Assembly: GCF_012396555.1 (NCBI RefSeq)
Contig: NZ_JAAXPS010000011.1
Coordinates: 1 to 47,661 of the forward strand
Direction of reading: 5' to 3'
Length of the DNA: 47,661 bases
From: Facklamia miroungae
GTDB lineage: Bacteria; Bacillota; Bacilli; Lactobacillales; Aerococcaceae
The notes below the pieces were generated by a model. It made no database searches and had not been told where the DNA came from. It saw nothing but the letters and a program-made list of their open reading frames with translations. This document shows positions 25,202 through 34,329 of the stretch, piece after piece. Both the position numbers and the translations under genes were made by a program. Positions within the stretch are counted from its first letter, which is position 1, and each line of letters starts with the position of its first letter.

Positions 25202-25789
25202 TTATTTGTTAGCAAAGTGTTCATGTGTCCTTTCAAGATCAGGGCGTATCCCTTCAAAGAGGGTAATGGAGATGTATTCAATATATTTTTCCTTATCGTT
25301 TTTGTCCTTGTTGTGGGTCCAATTAGTGAGTAAGGAAGCAAAGGAATCCGTGTAAAAATCAATGAGGAAGTCTTTATAGTCTTCAGGAATAACCATTTCT
25401 TTTGATATATCATCGACAATTTTGCGCATGTTTTCAATGAAGTTATTATAGAAAAATTTTTTCAACTCGTCTCTACCTAAGGCATTGATGGCAGAACTCA
25501 CCACATGTTCATTTTCTTCCACATAATTTATGGCAAAGCGTACCACTTCATCGTACTCGGTTAAATAGTCATATTTTCGAACCGGCTCAATGGCCTCGTC
25601 TTCGAACATCCAATTAAGTAAATCATAAATATTAGTGAAGTGATAATAAAAGGTTTTGCGGTTGACGCCACAATCTTCGACAATTTCACGGATGGATATT
25701 TTATCAAGGGCTTTTTGATTCATTAGCTTTTTTAATGAAGCAGCTAATGCTCGCTTGGTCATTGTAGTCGTAATGCGTTCTTTTTCCAT
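25202..25789 (-). CDS. TetR-family regulator
   Basis: A 195-residue protein. The N-terminal helix-turn-helix is clear (TKRALAASLKKLMNQKALDKISIREIVEDCGVNRKTFYYHFTNIYDLLNWMF); this version with C-G-V-N-R-K-T-F-Y-Y-H-F is the DhaS-like subgroup. It is divergent from the MMPL exporter operon across 173 bases that hold a perfect palindrome, so it most likely represses that exporter and is released by the exported compound or lipid stress. The RBS is AAGGAGG directly before the start. Confidence 0.88.
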   Translation of the reverse strand: MEKERITTTMTKRALAASLKKLMNQKALDKISIREIVEDCGVNRKTFYYHFTNIYDLLNWMFEDEAIEPVRKYDYLTEYDEVVRFAINYVEENEHVVSSAINALGRDELKKFFYNNFIENMRKIVDDISKEMVIPEDYKDFLIDFYTDSFASLLTNWTHNKDKNDKEKYIEYISITLFEGIRPDLERTHEHFANK

Positions 25790-25869
25790 AGAAACCTCCT
25801 TGGATATTTAAACTTAAATAGATGGTCAAATATTTAAAAGTGTCTAATTATAGGCCAACTATCCTAATA

Positions 25870-25884
25870 TTGGACATTGTCCAA
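25870..25884. promoter_or_regulatory. Perfect palindrome, likely TetR operator
   Basis: TTGGACA-T-TGTCCAA is a 15-bp perfect inverted repeat. Its right half overlaps the -35 region (TTGTCC 25877) of a promoter with TATACT at 25900 (17-bp spacer) pointing to the exporter gene. Confidence 0.65.
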
Positions 25885-25962
25885 CTTCTATGACCTTAAT
25901 ATACTCTAAAAGTAGTCGTTTAGCAATCTTGTTTAACGACAATCTTTTTTTAAGGAGGAAGT

Positions 25963-28026
25963 ATGGAAAAAGTATTTAGAAAGATATTGCAGCATGACAA
26001 ACTTGTCTTGCTCTTTTTTATGATTGGTTGTGTAATAAGTCTTTTAAGTATGCCTAGAGTAAAAGTGGACTACGATATGAATGATTACCTTCCTTCAGAC
26101 AGTCCATCTACTCAAGCCTTATCAATGATGGAGAAAGAATTTGAGGGTCAAGTACCTAATGCGCGTTTAATGTTAGAAAATTTATCGATCCCTCAAGCGC
26201 TAGAATTTAAGGATAAAATTAGTCAAATTAAAGGGGTCGATGAGGTCCTTTGGTTAGATGATACCGTTAATATTACGGAACCCTTGGAACAATATGACCA
26301 AGAGCTGGTTGAGGATTATTATAAAAATCAAAATGCATTGTATTCAATTACTATCGATGAAAGAGAGGGAATAGAAGCAGTTGATTCACTACGTGCCTTG
26401 ATTGGAGATAGAGGATATTTAGAAGGAGCCGCGGTTAATACGGCGGTAGCAGCAGAATCAACGGTTGAAGAAATAGGCAAAATTATCAAGGTCACTATTC
26501 CAGTCGTCCTAGTTATTTTATTAATTACAACGAATTATTGGTTCGAACCTCTCATTATCTTATTAACGATTGGGGTATCGATTCTCTTAAACGCTGGTTC
26601 AAATCTGGTGTTTGGCACCATCTCCTTTGTAACCAATGGTGCTGGAAATATACTGTTATTGGCAGTATCACTCGACTATTCTGTCTTCTTACTCCATCGA
26701 TTTGAGGAAAATCGACACCAAGGGATGGAAGCCAAGGAGGCGATGGTGAAAGCCTTCATTCAATCACGCGGTTCAATCGCTTCCAGTGGTTTGACCACTT
26801 TTATTAGTTTTTCTACATTGGCCTTAATGCAATTTAAAATTGGCCCCGATTTAGGAATAGCCTTGGCAAAGGGGATTTTAATTAGCTTACTCACCGTCTT
26901 TGTTTTATTACCAGTTTTGGTCATAAAAACCTATCGCTTAATGGAAAGAACCAAACATAAACCGCTTTTACCCAATTTTAGAAGACTAGGTAAGGGCGTT
27001 ACCAAAACGATGGTTCCATTAGTGATTGTTTTTGCTATTTTGGTAGTTCCTTCCTTCTTAGCTCAAAAAGAAAATGATTATTATTATGGTGCTGAACATA
27101 TATTCGGACCTGAGACAAAAGTCGGTCAAGATTCTGCGGAAATTAAGAAAAATTTCGGTCAATCCAACCGGATGGTTTTAATTGTACCCAAAGGTGAACA
27201 GACTAAAGAAATTGCTTTGAGTGCCCAATTGAAAAAAATCCCTGAGGTAAAGGATATCATTTCTTATGTAGATACCGTTGGGCCTGAAATTCCTAAAGAA
27301 TTTTTAGATGCAGAGACCCTCAGCCTATTAGAGTCAGAAAACTACAGTCGAATGATTCTAACCGTCGATTCGGAATATGAAGGAAACGTTTCGTTTAACT
27401 TAGTTGAAAAAATACGTGAAGTGGCTGATAATTTTTACCCTAACCAAGCCCACTTGGCGGGTGAAAGTGCTAGTACTTATGACTTAATGGATACCATAAC
27501 TAAAGACAATTTAAGCGTCAATTTGATCTCAACGGCAGCTGTTTTCATTGTTTTAGTTATTAGTTTCAAATCAATAATTATTCCATTTATCCTAGTTTTA
27601 TCCATCGAAACAGCTGTTTGGATCAACTTAGCCATTCCTTATTTCACTAATCAGGTCCTCTTTTATTTTTCATATTTAATTGTCGGAGCGATTCAATTAG
27701 GTGCTACAGTAGATTATGCAATATTGATGGCAAGAAGGTATTTAGAAAACCGCGAAAGGCTAGAGAAGAAAGAAGCCATTATCGAGACCGTTTCTAACGT
27801 TACGGTTTCAATTATGACCTCTGGTTCTGCTATTGTTTTAGTGGGAACACTACTTGGTTACATAACCACTCACGGCATTTTAATGCAATTAGGAAAGCTC
27901 CTAGCTAAGGGGTCAATTTTATCTATTTTGATTGTCATGTTTGTCTTACCAGGTTTGCTTTATTTATTTGACAAGCCGATTGAAAAATTAACTTATGGGC
28001 TTAAATTTTTAAAGGAGGGACATTAA
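25963..28026 (+). CDS. MMPL/RND-family exporter
   Basis: A 687-residue RND-like transporter of the MMPL type (YdgH/YdfJ-like) with the expected two halves: one N-terminal span, a large outside loop (about 40-175), five spans, a second span with outside loop, then five more. The family motifs are visible: LLAVSLDYSVFLLHRFEENR in the first half and GAIQLGATVDYAILMARRYLENR in the second, each containing the Asp-Tyr pair of the proton relay. It probably exports lipids, surfactants or drugs. The downstream heptad-repeat protein starts 3 bases after its stop, so the two form an operon and probably one complex. RBS AAGGAGG. Confidence 0.85.
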   Translation: MEKVFRKILQHDKLVLLFFMIGCVISLLSMPRVKVDYDMNDYLPSDSPSTQALSMMEKEFEGQVPNARLMLENLSIPQALEFKDKISQIKGVDEVLWLDDTVNITEPLEQYDQELVEDYYKNQNALYSITIDEREGIEAVDSLRALIGDRGYLEGAAVNTAVAAESTVEEIGKIIKVTIPVVLVILLITTNYWFEPLIILLTIGVSILLNAGSNLVFGTISFVTNGAGNILLLAVSLDYSVFLLHRFEENRHQGMEAKEAMVKAFIQSRGSIASSGLTTFISFSTLALMQFKIGPDLGIALAKGILISLLTVFVLLPVLVIKTYRLMERTKHKPLLPNFRRLGKGVTKTMVPLVIVFAILVVPSFLAQKENDYYYGAEHIFGPETKVGQDSAEIKKNFGQSNRMVLIVPKGEQTKEIALSAQLKKIPEVKDIISYVDTVGPEIPKEFLDAETLSLLESENYSRMILTVDSEYEGNVSFNLVEKIREVADNFYPNQAHLAGESASTYDLMDTITKDNLSVNLISTAAVFIVLVISFKSIIIPFILVLSIETAVWINLAIPYFTNQVLFYFSYLIVGAIQLGATVDYAILMARRYLENRERLEKKEAIIETVSNVTVSIMTSGSAIVLVGTLLGYITTHGILMQLGKLLAKGSILSILIVMFVLPGLLYLFDKPIEKLTYGLKFLKEGH

Positions 28027-28028
28027 AT

Positions 28029-30029
28029 ATGAAAACTAAACTAATAAATAAATTATTAAGTGGCATAATCATCATGAGTATTTTGGGTACCAATTTACCA
28101 AATGTTTTGGCAAAGGAAGTGAACGGAGCCAAAGAGGAGGTTGTATATGGTCTGTTAAATCACGACGGGAGTATCAATCAAGCATATATAGTCAATATTT
28201 TCGATCAGGAAGGGGATATTACCGATTACGGTGACTATACTGAAGTTAGAAATATGACATCTGAGAACGAATTAAAGTTGGATGAGGGAAAGGTCCAATT
28301 TACGAATGGTAAAAACAAACTATATTATGAAGGAAAATTAAAAAAACAACAATTACCATGGGCTATTGCGATTAAGTATTTACTCAATCAGCACGAAGTA
28401 ACCGCTCAAGAGTTGGTAGGTCAATCAGGCGATTTGGAAATACAATTAACGATTCAAGAAAACGAACAAGTGGATCCTTTCTTTTTTAATAATTATGGTC
28501 TGCAAGCTACGTTACTTTTTGATACTGAAAAAGTAAAAGATATCCAAGCGAAAGAAGCAACCATCGCCAACGTTGGAAAAAATAAACAATTAACCTATAC
28601 CGTTTTACCCAAACAAGGTGCCAATCTTTCCATCAAGGCTAAAGTAGAAAATTTTGAAATGGAGCCGATCGCTATTAATGGTATCAATATCAATTTAGGC
28701 TTCGATTTGGAAGATGCCAAGTTGCTTGAAAAAATTGAAGAATTACAAAGTGGTGTTAAACAAATCGATGAAGGGGCCGGCGAATTAAAAGAGGGAGCTT
28801 GGCAATTAAGTGAAGGGTCTGGTCAATTAGCTAGTGGTAGTCAGCGTTTAGAAGAAGGAGCTGTTAGAGTCAATAACGGAATTGCTACGTTAAAAACAGG
28901 GATTGAGCAAATGCATGCCGGATTAGAGGAGCTCGATAGTCATTCCGAAGAATTGAGACAAGGCTCTGATCAATTTAAAGCATTAATTAATGCATCAAAT
29001 GATCAATTAAGCTTGCTATCAGAAAAGTTAGGTAAACTGCAACAATTAAACCAAGCGTCGATCGAAATTCAAGCGGGAATCGAAGAGTTAAATAGTGGCA
29101 TTACTCAATTGAATCAAAGTGTAGGCTACCAACAATATATAACAGCTTTGGGACAGAATGGTCTAGACATTCAGCAATTGCAAGCAGGCAATAATAATGG
29201 AATGCAAGCCGTAAACAATTTAAACCAAGCCCTATCCAATGTCGCTTCTCAAATCAGGGCATCAGAAATTGAGAATAAGGAAGAGCTAGCTGCTCAGCTT
29301 GATCAAATCATTGCTCAGACACAAGCCGCGAATTTAGAACAAGTCTTTACGGGTAATAACGCGATGATTGATGCCACAGCCCAATATTTAGAGACGGTTT
29401 CTAGCTCAACCACACAACTACAAGCAGGCAGTCAAGATTTGAATACTGCTTATTCAGACTTTCACACAGCCATTCAAGAAATGGTAAGTACCTCTGATGA
29501 GTTAACAGCTGAATTACCTAAATTAAGTGGCAGTGTGGAAGACTTGGCTGCTAAATATACTCAATTTGATCAAGGACTCGATGATTATACGGGATCTCTT
29601 GGAAAACTTGTGGTCAGTCATCAAGCAATCTTAAACGGCATTAGAAGTTTAAGTGAGGGCAGCGCCTCATTATTGGAAGGTAGTTCTTCATTAGACGCTA
29701 ATTTGAATCAACTAGTCAATGCTTCTAATGATTTATATGAAGGAAGCGATAAATTAAAACAAGGTTCTAACGAGTTTAAGAATAAAACAGCCGGCTTAGA
29801 TCAGGAAGTAGAGCAAGAAATTGATGCGACTCTTTCTGAACTGACAGGGAATGCCAATCAACCGATTTCTTACGCTTCAAGCAAGAACGGCAAAATCAAG
29901 TCCGTCCAGTTTGTCTTAAAGACAGAAAAAATACAAGCAGACCAAGAAGAGCCAGAACTTGAGCGGGAAGAACCTCAACCCTCAGTCTGGGAAAAAATAA
30001 AAGATTTATTCCAAAAGAAAGAGGATTAA
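28029..30029 (+). CDS. Secreted heptad-repeat partner of the MMPL exporter
   Basis: A 666-residue protein with an N-terminal signal peptide (hydrophobic 10-28, then NVLAKEV), a beta-rich domain up to about residue 235, then a long helical region of repeated x-x-x-Leu-x-x-Gly heptads (GAGELKEGAWQLSEGSGQLA and many more to about 590). These repeats (TIGR03057 type) occur in YhgE/Pip-like and MMPL-associated proteins. Unlike many relatives it has no C-terminal membrane span; the end is charged (WEKIKDLFQKKED). It may form a periplasm-like extension or cell-wall-spanning coiled coil for the exporter encoded just upstream. Confidence 0.75.
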   Translation: MKTKLINKLLSGIIIMSILGTNLPNVLAKEVNGAKEEVVYGLLNHDGSINQAYIVNIFDQEGDITDYGDYTEVRNMTSENELKLDEGKVQFTNGKNKLYYEGKLKKQQLPWAIAIKYLLNQHEVTAQELVGQSGDLEIQLTIQENEQVDPFFFNNYGLQATLLFDTEKVKDIQAKEATIANVGKNKQLTYTVLPKQGANLSIKAKVENFEMEPIAINGININLGFDLEDAKLLEKIEELQSGVKQIDEGAGELKEGAWQLSEGSGQLASGSQRLEEGAVRVNNGIATLKTGIEQMHAGLEELDSHSEELRQGSDQFKALINASNDQLSLLSEKLGKLQQLNQASIEIQAGIEELNSGITQLNQSVGYQQYITALGQNGLDIQQLQAGNNNGMQAVNNLNQALSNVASQIRASEIENKEELAAQLDQIIAQTQAANLEQVFTGNNAMIDATAQYLETVSSSTTQLQAGSQDLNTAYSDFHTAIQEMVSTSDELTAELPKLSGSVEDLAAKYTQFDQGLDDYTGSLGKLVVSHQAILNGIRSLSEGSASLLEGSSSLDANLNQLVNASNDLYEGSDKLKQGSNEFKNKTAGLDQEVEQEIDATLSELTGNANQPISYASSKNGKIKSVQFVLKTEKIQADQEEPELEREEPQPSVWEKIKDLFQKKED

Positions 30030-30160
30030 ATAATTTGTAAAACAGTTATAGTTGTTGAATAATTACTAGACCAAAAGCAAAACAGTTCGAATAATCGCTT
30101 GAAGGGGGAGCTAAGAAGAGGCTATCTGACAAAGATTTAATATAAAAAATGCTAAACTAT

Positions 30161-30194
30161 AAAAGAAGCTAGACTAAAGTGTCTAGCTTCTTTT
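30161..30194. terminator. Bidirectional terminator
   Basis: AAAAGAAGCTAGAC (30161-30174) pairs perfectly with GTCTAGCTTCTTTT (30181-30194) around TAAAGT, with T or A tails on both sides between converging genes. Confidence 0.9.
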
Positions 30195-30204
30195 ATAGGA
30201 GTGA

Positions 30205-30801
30205 CTATTTTTTCTTAGCATTCAGATCAATTGAACCGACCAAATAAGACCGGCAATCTTTGTTGTCATTTAACTTTAAGATTGCATTATGTTCGAAGGG
30301 TTCGTTAAAGTCATACAGAAAATCGTTATTTTTAGTTTTGTAAATATTTAAACCATACAGGAGAAAGAAAGGGTTGGGCTGCAAACTCTCACCTTCAACC
30401 ATCATTGTAAATAAAATTAAATGAATAAATATGTAGGCGAATACAGAAGGCCAAGTGAATGACTGAATAATATAAACCGTCGTCACATTTGAAATCAAAA
30501 AAGAAACAGGCTGACCATTAATATCGGTGATTTTATCTTTGGTAAAGTCTTCTTCATCATATTGGTTTTGCTGGGTATAGGTTTTACGTGCATATTTCTT
30601 TTTCAAATTAGTATAGAGCCATCTACTTAAAAGACCCAAAACGAATAGGACTGCGAGAACGATCAATAAAATATGAAAATGATTGAGATTGTACTGATCA
30701 AAGTTACTATAGAGTATTTTTAGAGTAAACAAAATGATCGACAGGGACATGGAGCTCAAATAATAGATAATTTGATAAAGCCTAGGTAAGTCTTTTAACA
30801 T
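30205..30801 (-). CDS. Membrane protein, unknown function
   Basis: A 198-residue protein with three or four hydrophobic segments (about 7-27, 40-60, 122-150) and a polar C-terminal third rich in Asn and Asp. The start at 30801 (MLKDLPRLYQ) is chosen because AAAGGAATAGT precedes it; the longer frame from 30834 lacks an RBS. I do not recognise the family. It stands alone between the exporter operon and the LytTR operon. Confidence 0.6.
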   Translation of the reverse strand: MLKDLPRLYQIIYYLSSMSLSIILFTLKILYSNFDQYNLNHFHILLIVLAVLFVLGLLSRWLYTNLKKKYARKTYTQQNQYDEEDFTKDKITDINGQPVSFLISNVTTVYIIQSFTWPSVFAYIFIHLILFTMMVEGESLQPNPFFLLYGLNIYKTKNNDFLYDFNEPFEHNAILKLNDNKDCRSYLVGSIDLNAKKK

Positions 30802-30943
30802 ACTATTCCTTTCTTTTGCCTTAGTTATATACATATTTAGTAAACCATAATTGTTAACGAAAACAGAATGATATGCTTAAATTAAACCGATGACTCATTT
30901 AATTTTAAAATTTGTAATCGTTTTTAATATTTTTATGATTATT

Positions 30944-30952
30944 TGCTATAAT
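30944..30952 (+). promoter_or_regulatory. Extended -10 promoter of the response-regulator operon
   Basis: TGCTATAAT, an extended -10 element, 29 bp before the start codon. No good -35 was found. Confidence 0.5.
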
Positions 30953-30980
30953 AAGAGAAAATTGACGATGGAGGGTAGTT

Positions 30981-31710
30981 ATGCGTACCATTCAGATAGT
31001 TGTAGCAGATGATGAAGCTATTCAACGAAAAAACATGGCGCTGATGATTGAAACAGCTTGTCAAAAACTTCATATCAAGCCCATAATTACTTGTCATGAG
31101 TCAGCCGAAAGTTTTTTATTTGATCTCGAAGACCACCAAGAATGGCAAATCGCTTTTCTTGATATTGAAATGGCTGAAATTAACGGAATGGAGTTAGCCC
31201 ATCAATTGAAAACAAAAAGCTCCCTATTTAAAAATTGTCTTTGCCACGGCTTATGCGGAATATGCTGTGGAAGGCTACCAAGTAGATGCCTTAGATTTTC
31301 TTTTAAAGCCCATTAACGCTTCAGCGATTGAGAGAGTACTTTCTAAATACCTGCTTATTCAACCGAAGTTTGAAAGTTTTCTGATTGTTGAAGACCATAT
31401 GGGAAAGCAACATGTCTTGGAGCTAGATGATTTGATCCTGGTTGAGGTTAATAAACGCGAATTGCGGTTAGTTTTAGCAGACCAAGACCTCTTAATACCT
31501 GGAACATTAGCTCGTTTTAAAGAAAGCTTAGACCAACGTTTTGTAGCACCGCATCGTTCTTATTTAGTTAACCTTAATCATGTCGAAAGTATGGGTAAAG
31601 AAGAGGTCATTCTTTCATCGGGAGTAAAGGTGCCTCTTTCGCGTCGCTCAGCTAAGTCTATTCAAAAGGCTTTTATCGATCATTATAAAGGAAGTGCCTT
31701 TTATGATTAA
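30981..31710 (+). pseudogene. LytTR-type response regulator, frameshifted
   Basis: The receiver domain (residues 1-120) has the acidic pair DD10-11, phosphoacceptor Asp61 (IAFLDIEM) and the conserved T and K in FATAYAEYAVEGYQVDALDFLLKP. The LytTR DNA-binding domain follows (FRAPHRSYLVNL-like: RFVAPHRSYLVNLNHVESM). The frame breaks in the A run at 31231-31235: with one A fewer, SSLFK continues as IVFATAYAEY. Restored length is about 242 residues, normal for AgrA/LytR-like regulators. As written, the receiver is cut before the Lys and the LytTR domain needs internal initiation. It may be a real phase-variable or dead gene, or a sequencing error. The kinase gene overlaps its end. Confidence 0.8.
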
Positions 31711-32413
31711 AGCGTTAGGAAGCTTAATGTTTTTCGCATTATTGCTCAGTCTGTGGTACATCTACCGTTTAAGGTTAGATTTGCGTTTTCATCAAATTCA
31801 GCAAAAGGAATTGGATGATTATGCGTTAGAAGTCGAGTCAATCTACCGGCAAATGCGAGGCATTCGTCATGATTACCGCAATCACCTTCAAGTCATGCAG
31901 GCCTATCTAGCCAGTCAAGACTATCTAGCCTTGGATCAGTACCTGCAAGAACTAACTAATGAAATGAATCAAGTCGATACGATCATTCGAACGGGTAACA
32001 CTTTAATTGATGCCTTGGTCAATACCAAGTTGACTCGGGCTCAAGCAAATGGGGTCGAGGTTCATGCAAGTGCTATCGCACCGAAGGAATTGATAATAAG
32101 TTCGAATGATTTAGCGATCATTTTGGGGAATTTATTAAATAATGCTCTGGAAGCGACGCTTAATGGGAAGCATCACGAGCCCCCTTTTATTCGCTTATAT
32201 ATTGCCCCCTTAAAAAACACTTTTTATATCAGCGTTCAAAATTCCATGGCACAAAGGCCGAGACAAAACTTTTTATCTTTGAAAGCTCCTAACCGCCAAG
32301 GTTTTGGTTTAAAAAGGATTGATACTGCAGTCAGTAAAAATCAAGGCCTCGTCAACAGACAGTGGGAAGAAGGGGTTTTTGCGACAGAAGTTACCTTGCC
32401 ATTGCAAAAATAA
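31703..32413 (+). CDS. GHKL-type sensor histidine kinase, minimal
   Basis: A 236-residue kinase with one N-terminal membrane span (about 5-22), a coiled-coil linker, the dimerisation/phosphoacceptor motif RGIRHDYRNHLQVMQAYL (His near residue 56), an N-box ILGNLLNNALEA and a G-box QGFGLKRI. This is the AgrC/ComD-like GHKL architecture, but without the usual six-span sensor domain, so it may sense through a partner such as the ABC exporter that follows. Start ATG 31703 overlaps the regulator stop by 8 bases. A terminator and new promoter separate it from the ABC genes. Confidence 0.8.
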   Translation: MIKALGSLMFFALLLSLWYIYRLRLDLRFHQIQQKELDDYALEVESIYRQMRGIRHDYRNHLQVMQAYLASQDYLALDQYLQELTNEMNQVDTIIRTGNTLIDALVNTKLTRAQANGVEVHASAIAPKELIISSNDLAIILGNLLNNALEATLNGKHHEPPFIRLYIAPLKNTFYISVQNSMAQRPRQNFLSLKAPNRQGFGLKRIDTAVSKNQGLVNRQWEEGVFATEVTLPLQK

Positions 32414-32440
32414 CCGCTCATGCCAAAATATTAACCATTG

Positions 32441-32468
32441 ATGCACTTTCTGCTTAGAAGGTGCATTT
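32441..32468 (+). terminator. Terminator after the kinase gene
   Basis: ATGCAC-T-TTCT (32441-32451) pairs with AGAA-G-GTGCAT around GCTT, followed by TTTTCC. Confidence 0.65.
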
Positions 32469-32474
32469 TCCTTC

Positions 32475-32480
32475 TATAAT
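32475..32480 (+). promoter_or_regulatory. -10 box of the ABC exporter operon
   Basis: TATAAT 29 bp before the GTG start. The -35 is weak, which suggests an activator, plausibly the LytTR regulator encoded upstream. Confidence 0.45.
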
Positions 32481-32508
32481 AGTGTCAAGAAAAGGAGAGG
32501 TGATTGCA

Positions 32509-34329
32509 GTGAAAGACCGCATCAAAACTTTAAATTTTTTAGTCAAGCGTTTGTGGCAATTCGATAAATATTTTTACTTCTATTATTTCCTGGATATTGT
32601 ATTAAAAATTGTTACGCCCCTTTATCAACTATTTGTATCTGTCCATCTCATCTCTTTATTGATGAAAGAAAATGCGCTCCTATCATTTTCTAAGCAGGTT
32701 TTGTTATTAATCGGAGGGTTAACTATTTTGGAAGCTTTAAAAGCCATCATGCTCTCTAATTTGGAAAGGCAAAGAGAAGTATTCAGGGTCAATATGATCA
32801 ATGAGGTTTTTGAAGAACGAGCGAGCTTAGACTTTCCTCTTCTAGTCGGATCAGATGCCGCTAAACTTTTTGATAATACATCACGATGTTTAGATCATGG
32901 TGAGGAAGCGCTGAGTGGTATTATTTCTAACTTTGCTGAAGTGATGATTGCTTTACTATCAGTTTTAATCTATGTTAATTTTTTAGCCCAACTGTCTGGC
33001 ATTTTTCTCTTATTACTCGTTGTGATGATCAGTGGGTTATTGGTGATCAAACATTTCCAAAATAATTTATTAAAGGCTAATCGTCCCCTTCATGTCATCA
33101 ACAATACTAAGTTTAGCTATTTGAATACTACGATGGGAGATCAACGAGTGGCCAAAGATGTCCGACTCTATTCAATGGCTTCCTGGTTTAAGGAAATTTT
33201 CGATCAACTGTGGTCAGAATATGAAGCCATCGTGCGCCCGGAAAATAAATGGAGTCGGATTGAAGGACTCTTTGTTGTTTTGATGTTAGTGATCATGATG
33301 GGACTTGCTTATCATCAGAGTGTGCAAGAGATTAGGTCAGGTCAAATGGAACCGCAAAACTTTTTGATTTATGCGAGCTTGGTGACCATGATGGCAAGTA
33401 GTTTAACAAATTTAATTAATACAAGTGCGACGTTTTTCTTACAAAATGAGAAGTTAGTTGCCATGTATCATTATTTTAATCAGGCACCTGTTTTTAGCCA
33501 CCAAAATCATGAAGCAATGCCGCAAGAGATCAAAACAATTGAGTTTCGCAATGTGACCTATACCTATCCAAATGCTAACTACCCTATTATCAATAACTTC
33601 AATTTAAAGATCAATCCTCATGAAAAATTAGCCATCGTTGGTGAAAATGGAGCAGGAAAAACTACTTTAATTAAATTAATGCTCGGCTTATTAAAACCCG
33701 ATCAAGGTGAAATATTAATTAATGGAATCAATCGGAATAAATTTGCCATTGAAGATTATTACCGATTGTTTGCCCCTGTTTTTCAAGATAATTATCTTTT
33801 TACTTTTACAATCAGAGACACTATCCTTCAAGGTTACGACTATGATGCGGTTCACTACCAAGAAGTGCTCGATCAAAGTGGTATGGCTAATGTGGTGACT
33901 AATCTGCCCCAGGGGGATCAAACTGCAATTGTTCGCGAAGTTGATAGTGAAGGAGTGCATTTATCCGGAGGACAACTACAAAAACTTAAATTAGCCCAAG
34001 CATTATATAAAGATGCCTTTGTTTTAGTGCTTGATGAACCTACAGCTGCTCTTGATCCGATTAGTGAGAGTGAAGTCTATCAGAATTATTTAACTTTTGC
34101 TAAAGGAAAAATAGCTCTGTTTATATCTCATCGCCTAGCCTCAACTCAATTTTGTGATCGCATTCTCTATTTGCGCAAGGGTCAAATCGAAGAAGAAGGG
34201 AGTCACGAAAGTTTAATGCAGAAACAAGGCGCTTATTACAAGATGTTTGAAACACAAGCTTATTATTACCGTGAGAAGATACCAGAAACTGAGAATGAAG
34301 AACATATCGAGCAAGGGGGGCTGATCTAA
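32509..34329 (+). CDS. ABC exporter half-transporter 1
   Basis: A 606-residue protein with an N-terminal six-span exporter domain (about 1-330) and a C-terminal ATPase: Walker A VGENGAGKTTL, Q-loop PVFQDNYLF, signature VHLSGGQLQKLKLA, Walker B FVLVLDEPTAALDP, switch SHRLAS. The GTG at 32509 is chosen because AGGAGAGG lies 8-10 bases upstream. It overlaps the next half-transporter by one base (TAATG), so they form a heterodimer. The location after a LytTR/GHKL pair points to export of a peptide or resistance to one, but no precursor peptide gene was found nearby. Confidence 0.82.
   Translation: MKDRIKTLNFLVKRLWQFDKYFYFYYFLDIVLKIVTPLYQLFVSVHLISLLMKENALLSFSKQVLLLIGGLTILEALKAIMLSNLERQREVFRVNMINEVFEERASLDFPLLVGSDAAKLFDNTSRCLDHGEEALSGIISNFAEVMIALLSVLIYVNFLAQLSGIFLLLLVVMISGLLVIKHFQNNLLKANRPLHVINNTKFSYLNTTMGDQRVAKDVRLYSMASWFKEIFDQLWSEYEAIVRPENKWSRIEGLFVVLMLVIMMGLAYHQSVQEIRSGQMEPQNFLIYASLVTMMASSLTNLINTSATFFLQNEKLVAMYHYFNQAPVFSHQNHEAMPQEIKTIEFRNVTYTYPNANYPIINNFNLKINPHEKLAIVGENGAGKTTLIKLMLGLLKPDQGEILINGINRNKFAIEDYYRLFAPVFQDNYLFTFTIRDTILQGYDYDAVHYQEVLDQSGMANVVTNLPQGDQTAIVREVDSEGVHLSGGQLQKLKLAQALYKDAFVLVLDEPTAALDPISESEVYQNYLTFAKGKIALFISHRLASTQFCDRILYLRKGQIEEEGSHESLMQKQGAYYKMFETQAYYYREKIPETENEEHIEQGGLI

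Noticed and set aside
28740-29800. Heptad repeats at the DNA level as a tandem repeat or CRISPR array
   Set aside because: The periodicity is in the protein (LxxG heptads). The DNA units are diverged, with no conserved spacer-repeat pattern. No CRISPR array was seen anywhere in the window.
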